A stretch of DNA of 64,000 bases from Lentibacillus sp. CBA3610. GTDB taxonomy: Bacteria; Bacillota; Bacilli; Bacillales; Amphibacillaceae. The stretch spans positions 1,302,001 through 1,366,000 of the forward strand of contig NZ_CP035925.1 in the NCBI RefSeq assembly GCF_013373365.1, in the 5' to 3' direction. Below the pieces are notes generated by a model. That model was not told where the DNA came from. It did no database searches and saw only the letters and a list, made by a program, of their open reading frames with translations. This document shows positions 28,379 to 36,661 of this stretch, piece after piece. A program made the translations under genes and the position numbers. Position 1 is the first letter of the stretch. The number at the start of each line of letters is the position of its first letter.

Positions 28379-29272
28379 TCAATCCAATGTATAATTGATT
28401 GTTATCTTAACATTATCCATACTCCACAGGCTGACTAAGATACAGTAATAATAGTACGAAATAGATGATTGGTTATGATGGTAGTTAGTATCATATAATA
28501 CTACCCGATTTACAGACATTCTTTCAGACAGATGGTTCCTTTGTTTTAGCTCGCTCCAATGGTCGAAAGAGGGCCGTACTATTTTATCAAGTATATAAGC
28601 ATCTTCTTTATCCGATTCACCCAAAGTGTTTAGTTTCTCGATCATTTCTTTTGCGCTAAGTACTCCCATCCCATGACCATAATAAAGACCATCCCCAAGG
28701 TAAACAGAATTCTCCCCTTGCCATTGAGGTTTAATATTGTCAGGGTTATCAAAATAAACGACATCACCTGGAATTGGATCAGTTTCCGTAACGATTTTCA
28801 AGACAAGATCAGAATCTGTAAACCAGCTATACAAATATAAATCCTTAAAATAATTATTAAACGTTTCAGCTCCTAGGTATCGAAGCAAGACATAGTAGTA
28901 TACAACCGTCATAGCTGTTGCACATTCAAACGCGTATTCATCGCCATTCTTAAAAATATCGGAAATTGCAGCTGAAGGTTTGACCCCTTTCCTTAAACGA
29001 ATACCACCTTGTGCCGTGACAGTCCAATACCTATCATTAGCCTTTGTGTTTTTAAAGGTGGCAAAGCTTGCATTGCTGGTGTTTAGCTTTTTGGCTGCGT
29101 CAATAATGTGCTCCCTTATAAGAATGGTGCTCTCCAAGTCCTGTAAGGTTAAATATCTGTATACTGTTGAGTTTTTGTCTAGCTCTTTTAAAATATGTCT
29201 ACCTTTATTTGAAACAGAGATTTTATCAATCAATTCACCCCAATGAAAGGTCGTACCCGAAACTTTAATCAT
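28379..29272 (-). CDS. tgl: Tgl-type protein-glutamine gamma-glutamyltransferase (spore coat)
   Basis: Spore-coat transglutaminase that crosslinks coat proteins. I set the start at 29272 (MIKVSGTTFHWGEL) because AGGAGAGG precedes it. The catalytic Cys lies in YAFECATAM, with the substrate-side WQGENSVYLGDG and the His-containing YYGHGMGVL. About 297 residues, some 50 longer than the B. subtilis enzyme (245): the extra C-terminal part after RPSFDHWSEL (QRNHLSERMSVNRVVLYD... SYYYYCILVSLW) has no counterpart I know and may come from a frameshift or fusion at the end. Confidence 0.85.
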   Translation of the reverse strand: MIKVSGTTFHWGELIDKISVSNKGRHILKELDKNSTVYRYLTLQDLESTILIREHIIDAAKKLNTSNASFATFKNTKANDRYWTVTAQGGIRLRKGVKPSAAISDIFKNGDEYAFECATAMTVVYYYVLLRYLGAETFNNYFKDLYLYSWFTDSDLVLKIVTETDPIPGDVVYFDNPDNIKPQWQGENSVYLGDGLYYGHGMGVLSAKEMIEKLNTLGESDKEDAYILDKIVRPSFDHWSELKQRNHLSERMSVNRVVLYDTNYHHNQSSISYYYYCILVSLWSMDNVKITINYTLD

Positions 29273-29389
29273 TTTTGTACACACCTCTCCTGAAAAGTCA
29301 TCATAATAGTGTATACAATCAAAAGAAATATTGTGATACCTTCTAGTATAATCCATCTATTCTGAGAACTAAGGTGAAATTGTATGAAT

Positions 29390-29535
29390 AACCTGCCGCA
29401 GTGCCAAGATTCATGTGGGGCATATTGCTAGGGTCTGGACACACTTTAATTTTTTACCAGCCACTTCCCACTGTAAATCCTTAAAAACCGACAAAGGATC
29501 AAACTGGGTATCTTCTCCATGTAGTCCATTTTGAA
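29390..29535 (-). pseudogene. DinB-superfamily remnant
   Basis: About 45 minus-strand codons read GLHGEDTQFDPLSVFKDLQW and EVAGKKL, like the N-terminus of Bacillus DinB/YfiT-like four-helix proteins; the following PHxIWQ-type region is frameshifted. No intact gene. The rest of the gap (29536-29815) carries only a GCGCCCG repeat copy at 29663 and an AT-rich promoter-like area. Confidence 0.4.
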
Positions 29536-29815
29536 AAAAGCAGGATGACAAGAATAACCCAAAATCAATTCCTTACCTAAATGTTAACACATATTATTTT
29601 GACGTTAACAATAATATTGATCTAATCGCTGCTTCACTTGAATATGGATAGAGCGTTACCGTTGTTCCAGTAATGCGCCCGTTTATGGAATTTAAAAAGA
29701 TTAATCTAAAGTAAAAAGTAATGCGTTCGTTTACGCACTACTTTTTTTCATGTACATTTATTAGTTAGGCATTGTGTATTATATTGTATATATTAAAATT
29801 ATTTATCTAAACATT

Positions 29816-32389
29816 TTAATCCACTAGCTGAGCCAATTCTTTTCTAGTAAAATTATCTAAGATGTGTTCGGGTGTTAAATGTTTCTCATAAAGGCTACTT
29901 ATGAGTAACTTTCTTAAATTTGATTTAACTCCGTATTTTAACTCATTTAATCCACTACGAAGTATGCCCTCTAAATTAGTAGCTAATTCTATAATGTCTT
30001 CTGTACTAACTAAGTAAATACCTTCTGCAGCATGTTGTGATGTATCCTTGATCTTATATTTAGGACATACCATAACAAGTGTAACCTTTTCTTCATTCTC
30101 CAAATTATATTCCTCTTTCACCCATTTCTTATGCACAAACACTTGTCTTATGTCATCTAGTGGAATATAGGTATCTTCGTCTTCTATATTTGTCTTAGCT
30201 TCTAAAGATATCCATATGTTATTAATGTTCCACACTCCATCTGGTACTCCTTCTTCATTAGGAGGTTTTTCTGCATAAAAACCTAGTATAGTACCTAAAG
30301 ATTTAAGTGCAGGTTCATAAAATTGAGCTTCTTTGCTTCGCAATCCATCTATTATCTTTGCCCAATCTTTGTCAAATTTTTTCTCCCTATCACCAAATGA
30401 TTTTAAGTAATTACTTATTCGCTCAATTTGAAGCTCTAAATCCTCTGAGTAAATCTCATCCTGAATTTCATCACTGAAATTTATATCCCTTTTGTCTAGC
30501 CATACTTTATTATCAGATGCATTTAAGCTTTTGGTTAGATATTTTCTTGTCTTATCTTCATCACGTTGTAGTGTAGATACACATGCTATAAGGTAATTCC
30601 ACCATGCTCTATAACCTTTTAAAGTTTCATTTCTCCCTAGTTTTGTAAGTGTTTCATTAGCAGAAATGTGAGCTTTTGAAAAATCTTCATTCCACAAGTT
30701 ATATATAAATTCAATCTCATGATTAGTAGAATTATATAATTGGACAGCATTTTCATTCGAAGAATCCATTTGTTTTTCTTCCATCAGCTTACTTTCTTGT
30801 TTTTCAAGGTAATTTTCAACCTTTTTCCAATCCGTTTCATTATTAAATTCTTCTATTGAAGTATGCCATGATTCAATATCTTTAATAAAATCAATCTGAT
30901 TAAAACCGAGATTCATTTCAGCGTGAACATCAGCAGGTAGCAGGTTTATAAATTCATCTTTATACAAGTAATCGCCTACGTATTTTCCGGTGAATAAAAC
31001 TACCGAAGAGTCATTCTTACTTCTAGTGCATCTACCTAAACCTTGTATAATCCTTGTGGATAATTTACTATTTAATAGTTCCGTGGCATTAAGTCGGTCC
31101 TGAAGAAATTTTTCTTCAATACTAATAGCAACAGGTAAGTCATGAATGATTTCTAATTTACATTCATCTCCTTTTAAATCAATGCCTTCATATCTACCCG
31201 TCAAAGCTAATATTGCGTTATCTTCATCGGTAAACTTAGTTAAATCATCTTCAATATCACTATTCTCAAAAAGAGTAAATTCAGGTAACAATTTTTCTTT
31301 TGTCTCTTTTACTTTTCTCATGCTTTTTTTTGAGGGAGTCAATATAAGAGCTCTGTTGCTTTTAATAGCAGTTTCTTTTACTACTCTTTCCAATTCCTCT
31401 CCCTCAAAATGATCTTCGGGAAACATTATGAGTCTTCTGCCAGATACTTTATTGGAATGATTGGAAAATTTATTAATGTAATGAATACCCTGAACACCAA
31501 ACATTCTTTCCAGTTCTCCAGATTTACCAATAGTTGCTGACATATATATTCTTTCTTGAGGATTAACAAATGCTTGATGTACTTTATTTGGTGGTATTAT
31601 AGGTTTAATAACTATATTTGAATGATTAACGAATATTTGGCATGAATGCAAACTGTTTCTGATTCTACTCCATGGATAATAAAGCTTGGTATCATCGGTG
31701 CGTGAATCTAACAAACTTCTAATAGAATCTGATTTCTTATACCATTGTGGAAAAGAAACAATATCTACTCCATCAGTCATAGGGTCATATGTACCGTGTA
31801 TTAGTTTGTCATACACATTAGGTGAGAGACTATCTCCTAATGTTGAAACAAGAGCTTCAAAAATATCACTATATTCATGCCTATTAATATCAACTGACCA
31901 AAAATCATTTATTGCATACTCAGTTGCATGTGCATCATCAAAAATTATTAAATTTGAGTCATTAAACTTTGGATTAATATTGAATATATGCCCATAAGTT
32001 GTCACACATATTGCTTCTGATCTCTGGTACTTACCCAAATCAATTTGTGAGAAGTTTTCTCCCTTTCCAGTTAAAAGGACAGAAGAAATACCATATAAAT
32101 CAAGTAATTGGTGAGTTTGATTAGCTAATTGCCTAGTAGCACATGCATAGATTACCCTCCAGTTATTATTTATTCGATTGTATTCAGATATTAGTCCGCC
32201 AACAAGAGTCTTACCATGTCCAGCTGGCATTTCAATTGCAAAGTCTGTTTTATTATCTCTATTAAGTTCATATTCTTTTAAAGATTCACCTTGTTCATGA
32301 GAAAGTCTTTCCAGTTTGCCTAACTTATTAAATAAATCGATTGTATCATTATACTTACTTTCATCTTCATCAGGTATAAAAAACGGCAC
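29816..32389 (-). CDS. SF2 (DinG/XPD-like) helicase with C-terminal PD-(D/E)XK-like nuclease motif
   Basis: 857 residues starting at a GTG with AAGGGGG nine bases ahead. N-terminal helicase core: Walker A MPAGHGKT (residues 54-61), motif II DDAH (150-153) in place of DEAH, motif III MSATIGKSG, motif VI QGLGRCTRS. A charged linker of about 250 residues follows (LEKQESKLMEEKQ). Near the C-terminus PD(716-717)-x12-E730-A-K732 (PDGVWNINNIWISLEAK) fits a PD-(D/E)XK nuclease active site. Helicase plus nuclease in one chain, alone in an accessory region beside an IS, is the make-up of many phage-defence proteins. No exact named family recognised; function is inference. Confidence 0.8.
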   Translation of the reverse strand: MPFFIPDEDESKYNDTIDLFNKLGKLERLSHEQGESLKEYELNRDNKTDFAIEMPAGHGKTLVGGLISEYNRINNNWRVIYACATRQLANQTHQLLDLYGISSVLLTGKGENFSQIDLGKYQRSEAICVTTYGHIFNINPKFNDSNLIIFDDAHATEYAINDFWSVDINRHEYSDIFEALVSTLGDSLSPNVYDKLIHGTYDPMTDGVDIVSFPQWYKKSDSIRSLLDSRTDDTKLYYPWSRIRNSLHSCQIFVNHSNIVIKPIIPPNKVHQAFVNPQERIYMSATIGKSGELERMFGVQGIHYINKFSNHSNKVSGRRLIMFPEDHFEGEELERVVKETAIKSNRALILTPSKKSMRKVKETKEKLLPEFTLFENSDIEDDLTKFTDEDNAILALTGRYEGIDLKGDECKLEIIHDLPVAISIEEKFLQDRLNATELLNSKLSTRIIQGLGRCTRSKNDSSVVLFTGKYVGDYLYKDEFINLLPADVHAEMNLGFNQIDFIKDIESWHTSIEEFNNETDWKKVENYLEKQESKLMEEKQMDSSNENAVQLYNSTNHEIEFIYNLWNEDFSKAHISANETLTKLGRNETLKGYRAWWNYLIACVSTLQRDEDKTRKYLTKSLNASDNKVWLDKRDINFSDEIQDEIYSEDLELQIERISNYLKSFGDREKKFDKDWAKIIDGLRSKEAQFYEPALKSLGTILGFYAEKPPNEEGVPDGVWNINNIWISLEAKTNIEDEDTYIPLDDIRQVFVHKKWVKEEYNLENEEKVTLVMVCPKYKIKDTSQHAAEGIYLVSTEDIIELATNLEGILRSGLNELKYGVKSNLRKLLISSLYEKHLTPEHILDNFTRKELAQLVD

Positions 32390-32582
32390 AGGATGTACCC
32401 CCTTCTTTTTAGATTCAAGCGCATTATAACATTATATAGCTCTATAAATACATTTTTACCACTGTGGTCATATCCAAAACTAGGCAACGATTAATAGACC
32501 AGATCCCTCATAAGCCCCTAAATGAACTTGGACAATAAGAGTGTTATTTACTATACTGCTTATGTACCAAGGAGGAAGCTTC

Positions 32583-32894
32583 ATGAAACGAACAAGATAT
32601 TCAGATGAATTTAAAAGACAGGCTGTTAAGGAAGCCATGGAAACAGGGAAACCATCCGTTGTCGCCCGCCGTTATGACTTAAATGCGAATATGGTTGGGC
32701 GCTGGGTTCGCGAATACAAAAACGGTAAATTTGGTGATGCAGATGTCGCATCAGTACCCGATCTTGATACAAAAGAGCTATCTAATGAAAATGATCAGTT
32801 AAAGCAGCTATTAGGCGAAAAAGACCTTGAAATTGCAGTATTGCGAGATCTTATAAAAAAGAAAAACCCTCACTTGCTGAAAAAATTGAAGTAG
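32583..32894 (+). CDS. IS3 transposase OrfA (second element)
   Basis: Helix-turn-helix subunit (RYSDEFKRQAVKEAMETGK, NANMVGRWVREYKNG) with a coiled end (NDQLKQLLGEKDLEIAVLRD). ATG 32583 has AAGGAGG eight bases upstream. Near the end ATAAAAAAG allows -1 slippage into the orfB frame. Confidence 0.88.
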   Translation: MKRTRYSDEFKRQAVKEAMETGKPSVVARRYDLNANMVGRWVREYKNGKFGDADVASVPDLDTKELSNENDQLKQLLGEKDLEIAVLRDLIKKKNPHLLKKLK

Positions 32895-32989
32895 CCGATA
32901 AATGGATCGGGAAAGGCTATACAACGACGTTAGTATTAAAAATCGTCGACATACCTCGTTCCACCTATTACCATCGTAAATACTACCGG

Positions 32990-33811
32990 GTGGAAGAGAA
33001 AAAAGTAAGTGAGGGACGCCCGGCACCAGGCTACTCAACCTATGAAAACGGGGAAAAAGTTCCCGACGAACAAATAAAAGAGTTTTTATTAGAGCTTATA
33101 GCCGGCGAATACAGTAATTTCGGCTATCGTAAACTGGCTAAAATGCTCCGGCGTCTTTACAAGCTTCAAATCAATAAAAAGAAGGTGTATCGTCTATGTA
33201 AAGAACTAGGTATTCTACGCCCACAGAGAAGGAGACGGATCAAACATCCAAGGAAATTGGCACGAAATCGTGTTATCACAGCATCCAATCAGCTTTGGGA
33301 GGCTGATATCAAATATGGCTATATTCAAGGAAAAGACCGGTTTTTCTTCATCTGTTCGCTTATTGATATCTATGACAGGTCTATTATTGACTACCATGTT
33401 GGCCTTGAATGCACAGCAGAAAATGTTGTGCAGGCACTAAACAGAGCACTGTTGAAAAGGCAACAATTTGAACACCAGGCAAAGCCTGTGATTCGAACGG
33501 ATAACGGTCCACAGTTTATTTCGACTACGTTTGAGAAGTCCTGTGAGGCCTATGAGATGGAACATGAAAGGATTCCACCTAAAACACCAAATATGAATGC
33601 TCATATCGAGTCATTTCATCGCATTCTGGAAGATGACTGTCTCTCAGGCTGTGAGTTTGAAACATATGGAGAAGCATACAAGGCCATTATTGACTTTATG
33701 GATTTTTATAACAATCGACGCATTCATTCAAGTATTCTGGATTTGGCTCCAAAAGAATTTTATGAACTGCAAAAAGGTGGCAAGACTGGCATCAAAGACA
33801 TTCGGGTTTAA
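32990..33811 (+). CDS. IS3 transposase OrfB (second element)
   Basis: Integrase core with DDE: WEADIKYGYIQG, IRTDNGPQFIS and NMNAHIESFHRILEDD. The frame is open well before the GTG at 32990: upstream it reads KKEKPSLAEKIEVADKWIG and LKIVDIPRSTYYHRK, joining orfA at the A-run around 32856, so the working product is the OrfAB fusion. Intact. Confidence 0.9.
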   Translation: MEEKKVSEGRPAPGYSTYENGEKVPDEQIKEFLLELIAGEYSNFGYRKLAKMLRRLYKLQINKKKVYRLCKELGILRPQRRRRIKHPRKLARNRVITASNQLWEADIKYGYIQGKDRFFFICSLIDIYDRSIIDYHVGLECTAENVVQALNRALLKRQQFEHQAKPVIRTDNGPQFISTTFEKSCEAYEMEHERIPPKTPNMNAHIESFHRILEDDCLSGCEFETYGEAYKAIIDFMDFYNNRRIHSSILDLAPKEFYELQKGGKTGIKDIRV

Positions 33812-33831
33812 CCCCCTTCATTTTTTCTTTG

Positions 33832-33953
33832 TTTTGTCCCTGCCTTGAAATCAGCCAATTCTGGAATGGAATCAAGGGCTGAGCGTAAGCGAAGGGCAAA
33901 GCCTTTACCCTTGATGGAATGGAAGCATTGGCTATCATATTGAAAGGGACAAA
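33832..33953. repeat. Long inverted repeat at the 3' end of the second IS3
   Basis: Segments TTGTCCCT, CCAAT, ATGGAATCAAGGG are mirrored by CCCTTGATGGAAT, ATTGG and AAGGGACAA, giving a roughly 120-base interrupted stem between orfB and the IS end. It could block read-through transcription or assist transposition. Confidence 0.65.
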
Positions 33954-34077
33954 AGAAGGAGTTAATCTATGAAAAATCGAGAAATTTTGAGTCTGAGCTA
34001 GTTTAAGAGTGTAATTGTCCAAATTTCAGGGGTTAATCCGATTTAAAGCCTAATTCCCCCTTCTTTTGTAAGAGAAA

Positions 34078-34411
34078 TTAGGCTTGTGAATTATATACAA
34101 TCGCATCTTTATATGCGATATTAGCGCTAATCTTTATTAGGGAAAAGCGCCCGATTTCGGTAGAATCCTTACGTTGGTTTTTGTTCTTTTTTATTGCTTT
34201 AAAGTTGAGGTATATACCATATCCTCCAGCTAAAATTAAAAACCCATTCACCATACGAAGTATTGTTAAACAATCTGGCCCGATTGACGCATAAAGTAAA
34301 TTGAGTATTCGAATTAAGAAATACTCTAAGTTTGTGGTTAAATATTGTACATGCTAAAACAACAATAGTATTAAAAATTATTATGAGCGATCTGAGCAAT
34401 GCTTTTGTCAT
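34078..34411 (-). pseudogene. Small two-helix membrane protein, frameshifted
   Basis: Frame one (34411 to about 34300) reads MTKALLRSLIIIFNTIVVLA; a second frame continues with ILRMVNGFLILAGGYGIYLN and FKAIKKNKNQRKDS. Joined, this is a small protein with two membrane helices and a basic tail, unknown in function. The end runs into a GCGCCC repeat copy and a hairpin (AAGCCTAATT...AATTAGGCTT, about 34045-34083). Low support. Confidence 0.4.
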
Positions 34412-34495
34412 TAAGAATTCTTAAAACATTCACACTAGAACCAGAATACTGAACCTTAATAAGGTTAGTGGTATGGGGGTTGTATAAGCACTGAT

Positions 34496-35268
34496 TCACC
34501 AGCAAGCAACCCCGCCGTCAGTACGTGTTTCAGTTCCTGCAACCAAAACGTCAGTATCAGGATTACGCCATATTATCTGACCTCTTCCAAAACTGTTGGG
34601 CTCGAGTTGAATCGTTACGTCATGTCCTTTTTCAGAGAGCCCCTGAGCGAGATGGTGCGGAAGGCGGTTCTCAACCTCTATCTTTTTATCTTTTAACCAC
34701 TGCCATCTTGGTGCATCCAAGGCAGCTTGCGGTGTTAAACCAAAATCAATGGTATTCATCAGAACTTGAACATGTCCCTGCGGTTGCATAAATCCCCCCA
34801 TCACACCAAAAGGGCCAACAGCTTGGTTTCCTTGTGTAATGAACCCCGGTATGATTGTGTGATAACTCCGCTTCCCGCCAGCCAAAGCGTTCACATGTGC
34901 CGGATTCATAGAGAAATTATGGCCACGGTTCTGAAGGGCAATCCCGGTCCCCGGAACAACAAGGCCGGATCCAAATCCCATATAATTACTTTGAATCAAT
35001 GACACCATATTTCCTTCATTATCAGCAGCAGCTAAATAAACCGTGCCGCCGGGAGATGGTTCACCTGCTTCTGGTGTTCCCCGCCATGTCCACTATTAGT
35101 TGTTTCTTTTTTGCATATTGCTCACTCAGAAGTCTTTCGTTGTATACTCAATAATATTTTTCATCGTTAATGTGCTTTTGCCCATCAGCAAATGCCATTT
35201 TTAATATCTTCAATTTGTTTATGGTATGTATCTGTAGATACTTTTTGAAATATTGAGTCTGCATTAGT
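34496..35268 (-). pseudogene. Gamma-glutamyltransferase (YwrD-like), truncated and frameshifted
   Basis: The small-subunit region is well preserved: GEPSPGGTVYLAAADNEGNM with the autoprocessing/nucleophile Thr, SLIQSNYMGFGSGLVVPGTG, FGVMGGFMQPQGH and the C-terminal ETRTDGGVACW. Stops (TAA TAG) at about 35094 cut it from the large subunit, of which only a decayed piece (YHKQIEDIK, MAFADGQKHIN, LLSEQYAKK) remains up to 35268. Most of the large subunit is missing. Non-functional relic in an accessory region. Confidence 0.82.
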
Positions 35269-35596
35269 CAATCACAACCTCCACAACATCTTCAAGGGAA
35301 ACTGCCGTATTTCCCTCATCGTCAAATTGTAAAGTACGTGTTAACGGTTCAATCACCAATAACTTGGCCTTTAATTTTTGAGAATCTTGTATGCTCTGAT
35401 TGAAATATTCAACCTCGACTGTAAGATCATTTTGTAAAGCAAGTTGTAACTTGGCATTAAGCTCAAACTGTTTTTGCTCATCCAGAATTGGTTTCTTTTG
35501 AGAGTCTTGTTCCTCCCCCATTTGCTGCATCAATTCTTCTTCATGCATAATCCTCGCAGACCATTTTTTAGTTTCTTTGTCATTAACTTCGCTCAT
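35264..35596 (-). CDS. YolD-like protein, SOS-regulated
   Basis: About 110 residues of the YolD-like family (KKWSARIMHEEELMQQM, KKPILDEQKQFELNAKLQLA, SLEDVVEVVID), which in Bacillus sits beside Y-family polymerases of the YqjW/UvrX type and is thought to modulate them. Start at 35596 (MSEVND) is set by GGAGG seven bases ahead. A LexA-box-like sequence lies just upstream. No polymerase gene follows; its place is taken by ggt debris. Probably an orphan. Confidence 0.78.
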   Translation of the reverse strand: MSEVNDKETKKWSARIMHEEELMQQMGEEQDSQKKPILDEQKQFELNAKLQLALQNDLTVEVEYFNQSIQDSQKLKAKLLVIEPLTRTLQFDDEGNTAVSLEDVVEVVID

Positions 35597-35613
35597 CACC
35601 AAACCTCCAAACG

Positions 35614-35627
35614 CAAACATTTGTTCG
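35614..35627 (-). promoter_or_regulatory. LexA (DinR) box
   Basis: Minus strand CGAACAAATGTTTG, one mismatch from the Gram-positive consensus CGAAC-N4-GTTCG, 18 bases upstream of the YolD-like start. Confidence 0.65.
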
Positions 35628-35638
35628 TATTTTATCAC

Positions 35639-36598
35639 AAAAAAATATCCCGCTCAATATGGACTTGATCAGTCAATTTCTAACTATAACTGTTCGAACC
35701 AAGTATACACACTAACTTGACACATAAAAATTTAAACGTTTTTATTTTGCGCCACCTTTTTCAACCTCCATAATTTCGATTATAGGGATAGGAGGTGAAT
35801 AAATATCATTAGAAAAGGATAATTGACGGGCACAATCGTTGGATCGGATCAGTTTAGGGATATATAGAACATTTGGAAAGCGATTATACTGGGGAGTTCA
35901 CTGATGCAGGCATGTCCGGAGAAAAAGATATATTTTGAGCCAATGTTTGAATCGATTTTAAAAGATGAAATGAACCATCACATAAGTTATGAATCCAATA
36001 ATAAAGTCGAAAAGGAAACCCTAACCTACACCTGAACTTACGTCTAATACTTCTGAAACTGAACACGTTCACGATAACTGTGGTTTCAATTGCAAAAGAG
36101 ACGTTGGTGTATTGGAAAATGCATTATGGAGAGAAAAATTAACAAAAAAAAAGTGTTTGTAAACAGTTTAAAAAACTTCCACGATAACACTCTTTGAATA
36201 TATTAATTGTAAATTTGCTCGCAAAAGTTGACGTTGTCCTTATAAAGGTAAAGGAACGTATGAGGCACGACGACCTACAAATTACATTAAAAACTAAACT
36301 CCTGTAAACAGAAAAAGGATATTTCCGCAAAAGTCAACCACTCTACGAAAATGTCCATTTTAGTTAATTAGTTAATCCTTGTGACATTTAAGATTTTGCA
36401 CAAGGGATACACCCTGAGATAAAGGGTTGAGAGCATACTTGCATTATGCCGCCCCTATGGAACTTGTGGACCCATTGGTAATCAAGGTGCTACCATCCTG
36501 AAGTCTGACTCGTAGAACTTATCACCAAAGAAATATTGTTCACCGGTAATCAGATTTTCATTATTTTTTTATTACACCAATCTTGCCGTTAATTTTCT
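35639..36598. other. 960-base stretch without intact gene
   Basis: No reading frame is supported. Traces such as AGGAGGTGA at about 35788 suggest decayed genes on the plus strand. A possible structured RNA is annotated separately at 36399-36468. I see no IS or repeat here. Confidence 0.5.
36399..36468 (+). ncRNA. Possible structured RNA (TPP-riboswitch-like fragment)
   Basis: CACAAG (36399-36404) can pair with CTTGTG (36463-36468), enclosing GGG, a CCCTGAGA box and TTATGCCGCCCCTATGGAA. This recalls the TPP riboswitch (CTGAGA box, closing GGGAA next to P1), but the central GAACCTGAT block is missing and no thiamine gene follows. It could be a decayed riboswitch or chance. Confidence 0.25.
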
Positions 36599-36599
36599 T

Positions 36600-36629
36600 A
36601 AAAGCCTTTTAAGTTGCTAAAAGGCTTTT
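36600..36629. terminator. Bidirectional terminator after the RecD-like gene
   Basis: Eleven-base stem AAAAGCCTTTT / AAAAGGCTTTT with T-runs both ways; 33 bases past the minus-strand stop at 36662. Confidence 0.75.
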
Positions 36630-36661
36630 TATTCTTTTCAATCAACTGTTCTCCAAACTCA

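Larger units (their letters stand above)
32528..34022 (+). mobile_element. IS3-family insertion sequence, complete, second type
   Basis: 1495 bases with terminal repeats TTGGACAAT / ATTGTCCAA. It carries orfA and orfB with a -1 slippery run, and after orfB a long palindromic region. Unrelated in sequence to the IS3 element at 12.2 kb. No clear target duplication. Confidence 0.85.

Noticed and set aside
36399..36600. Confident TPP riboswitch or T-box call
   Set aside because: Only parts of the consensus are present (CTGAGA, AAGGTGCTACC), and no matching downstream gene; kept only as a low-confidence RNA.
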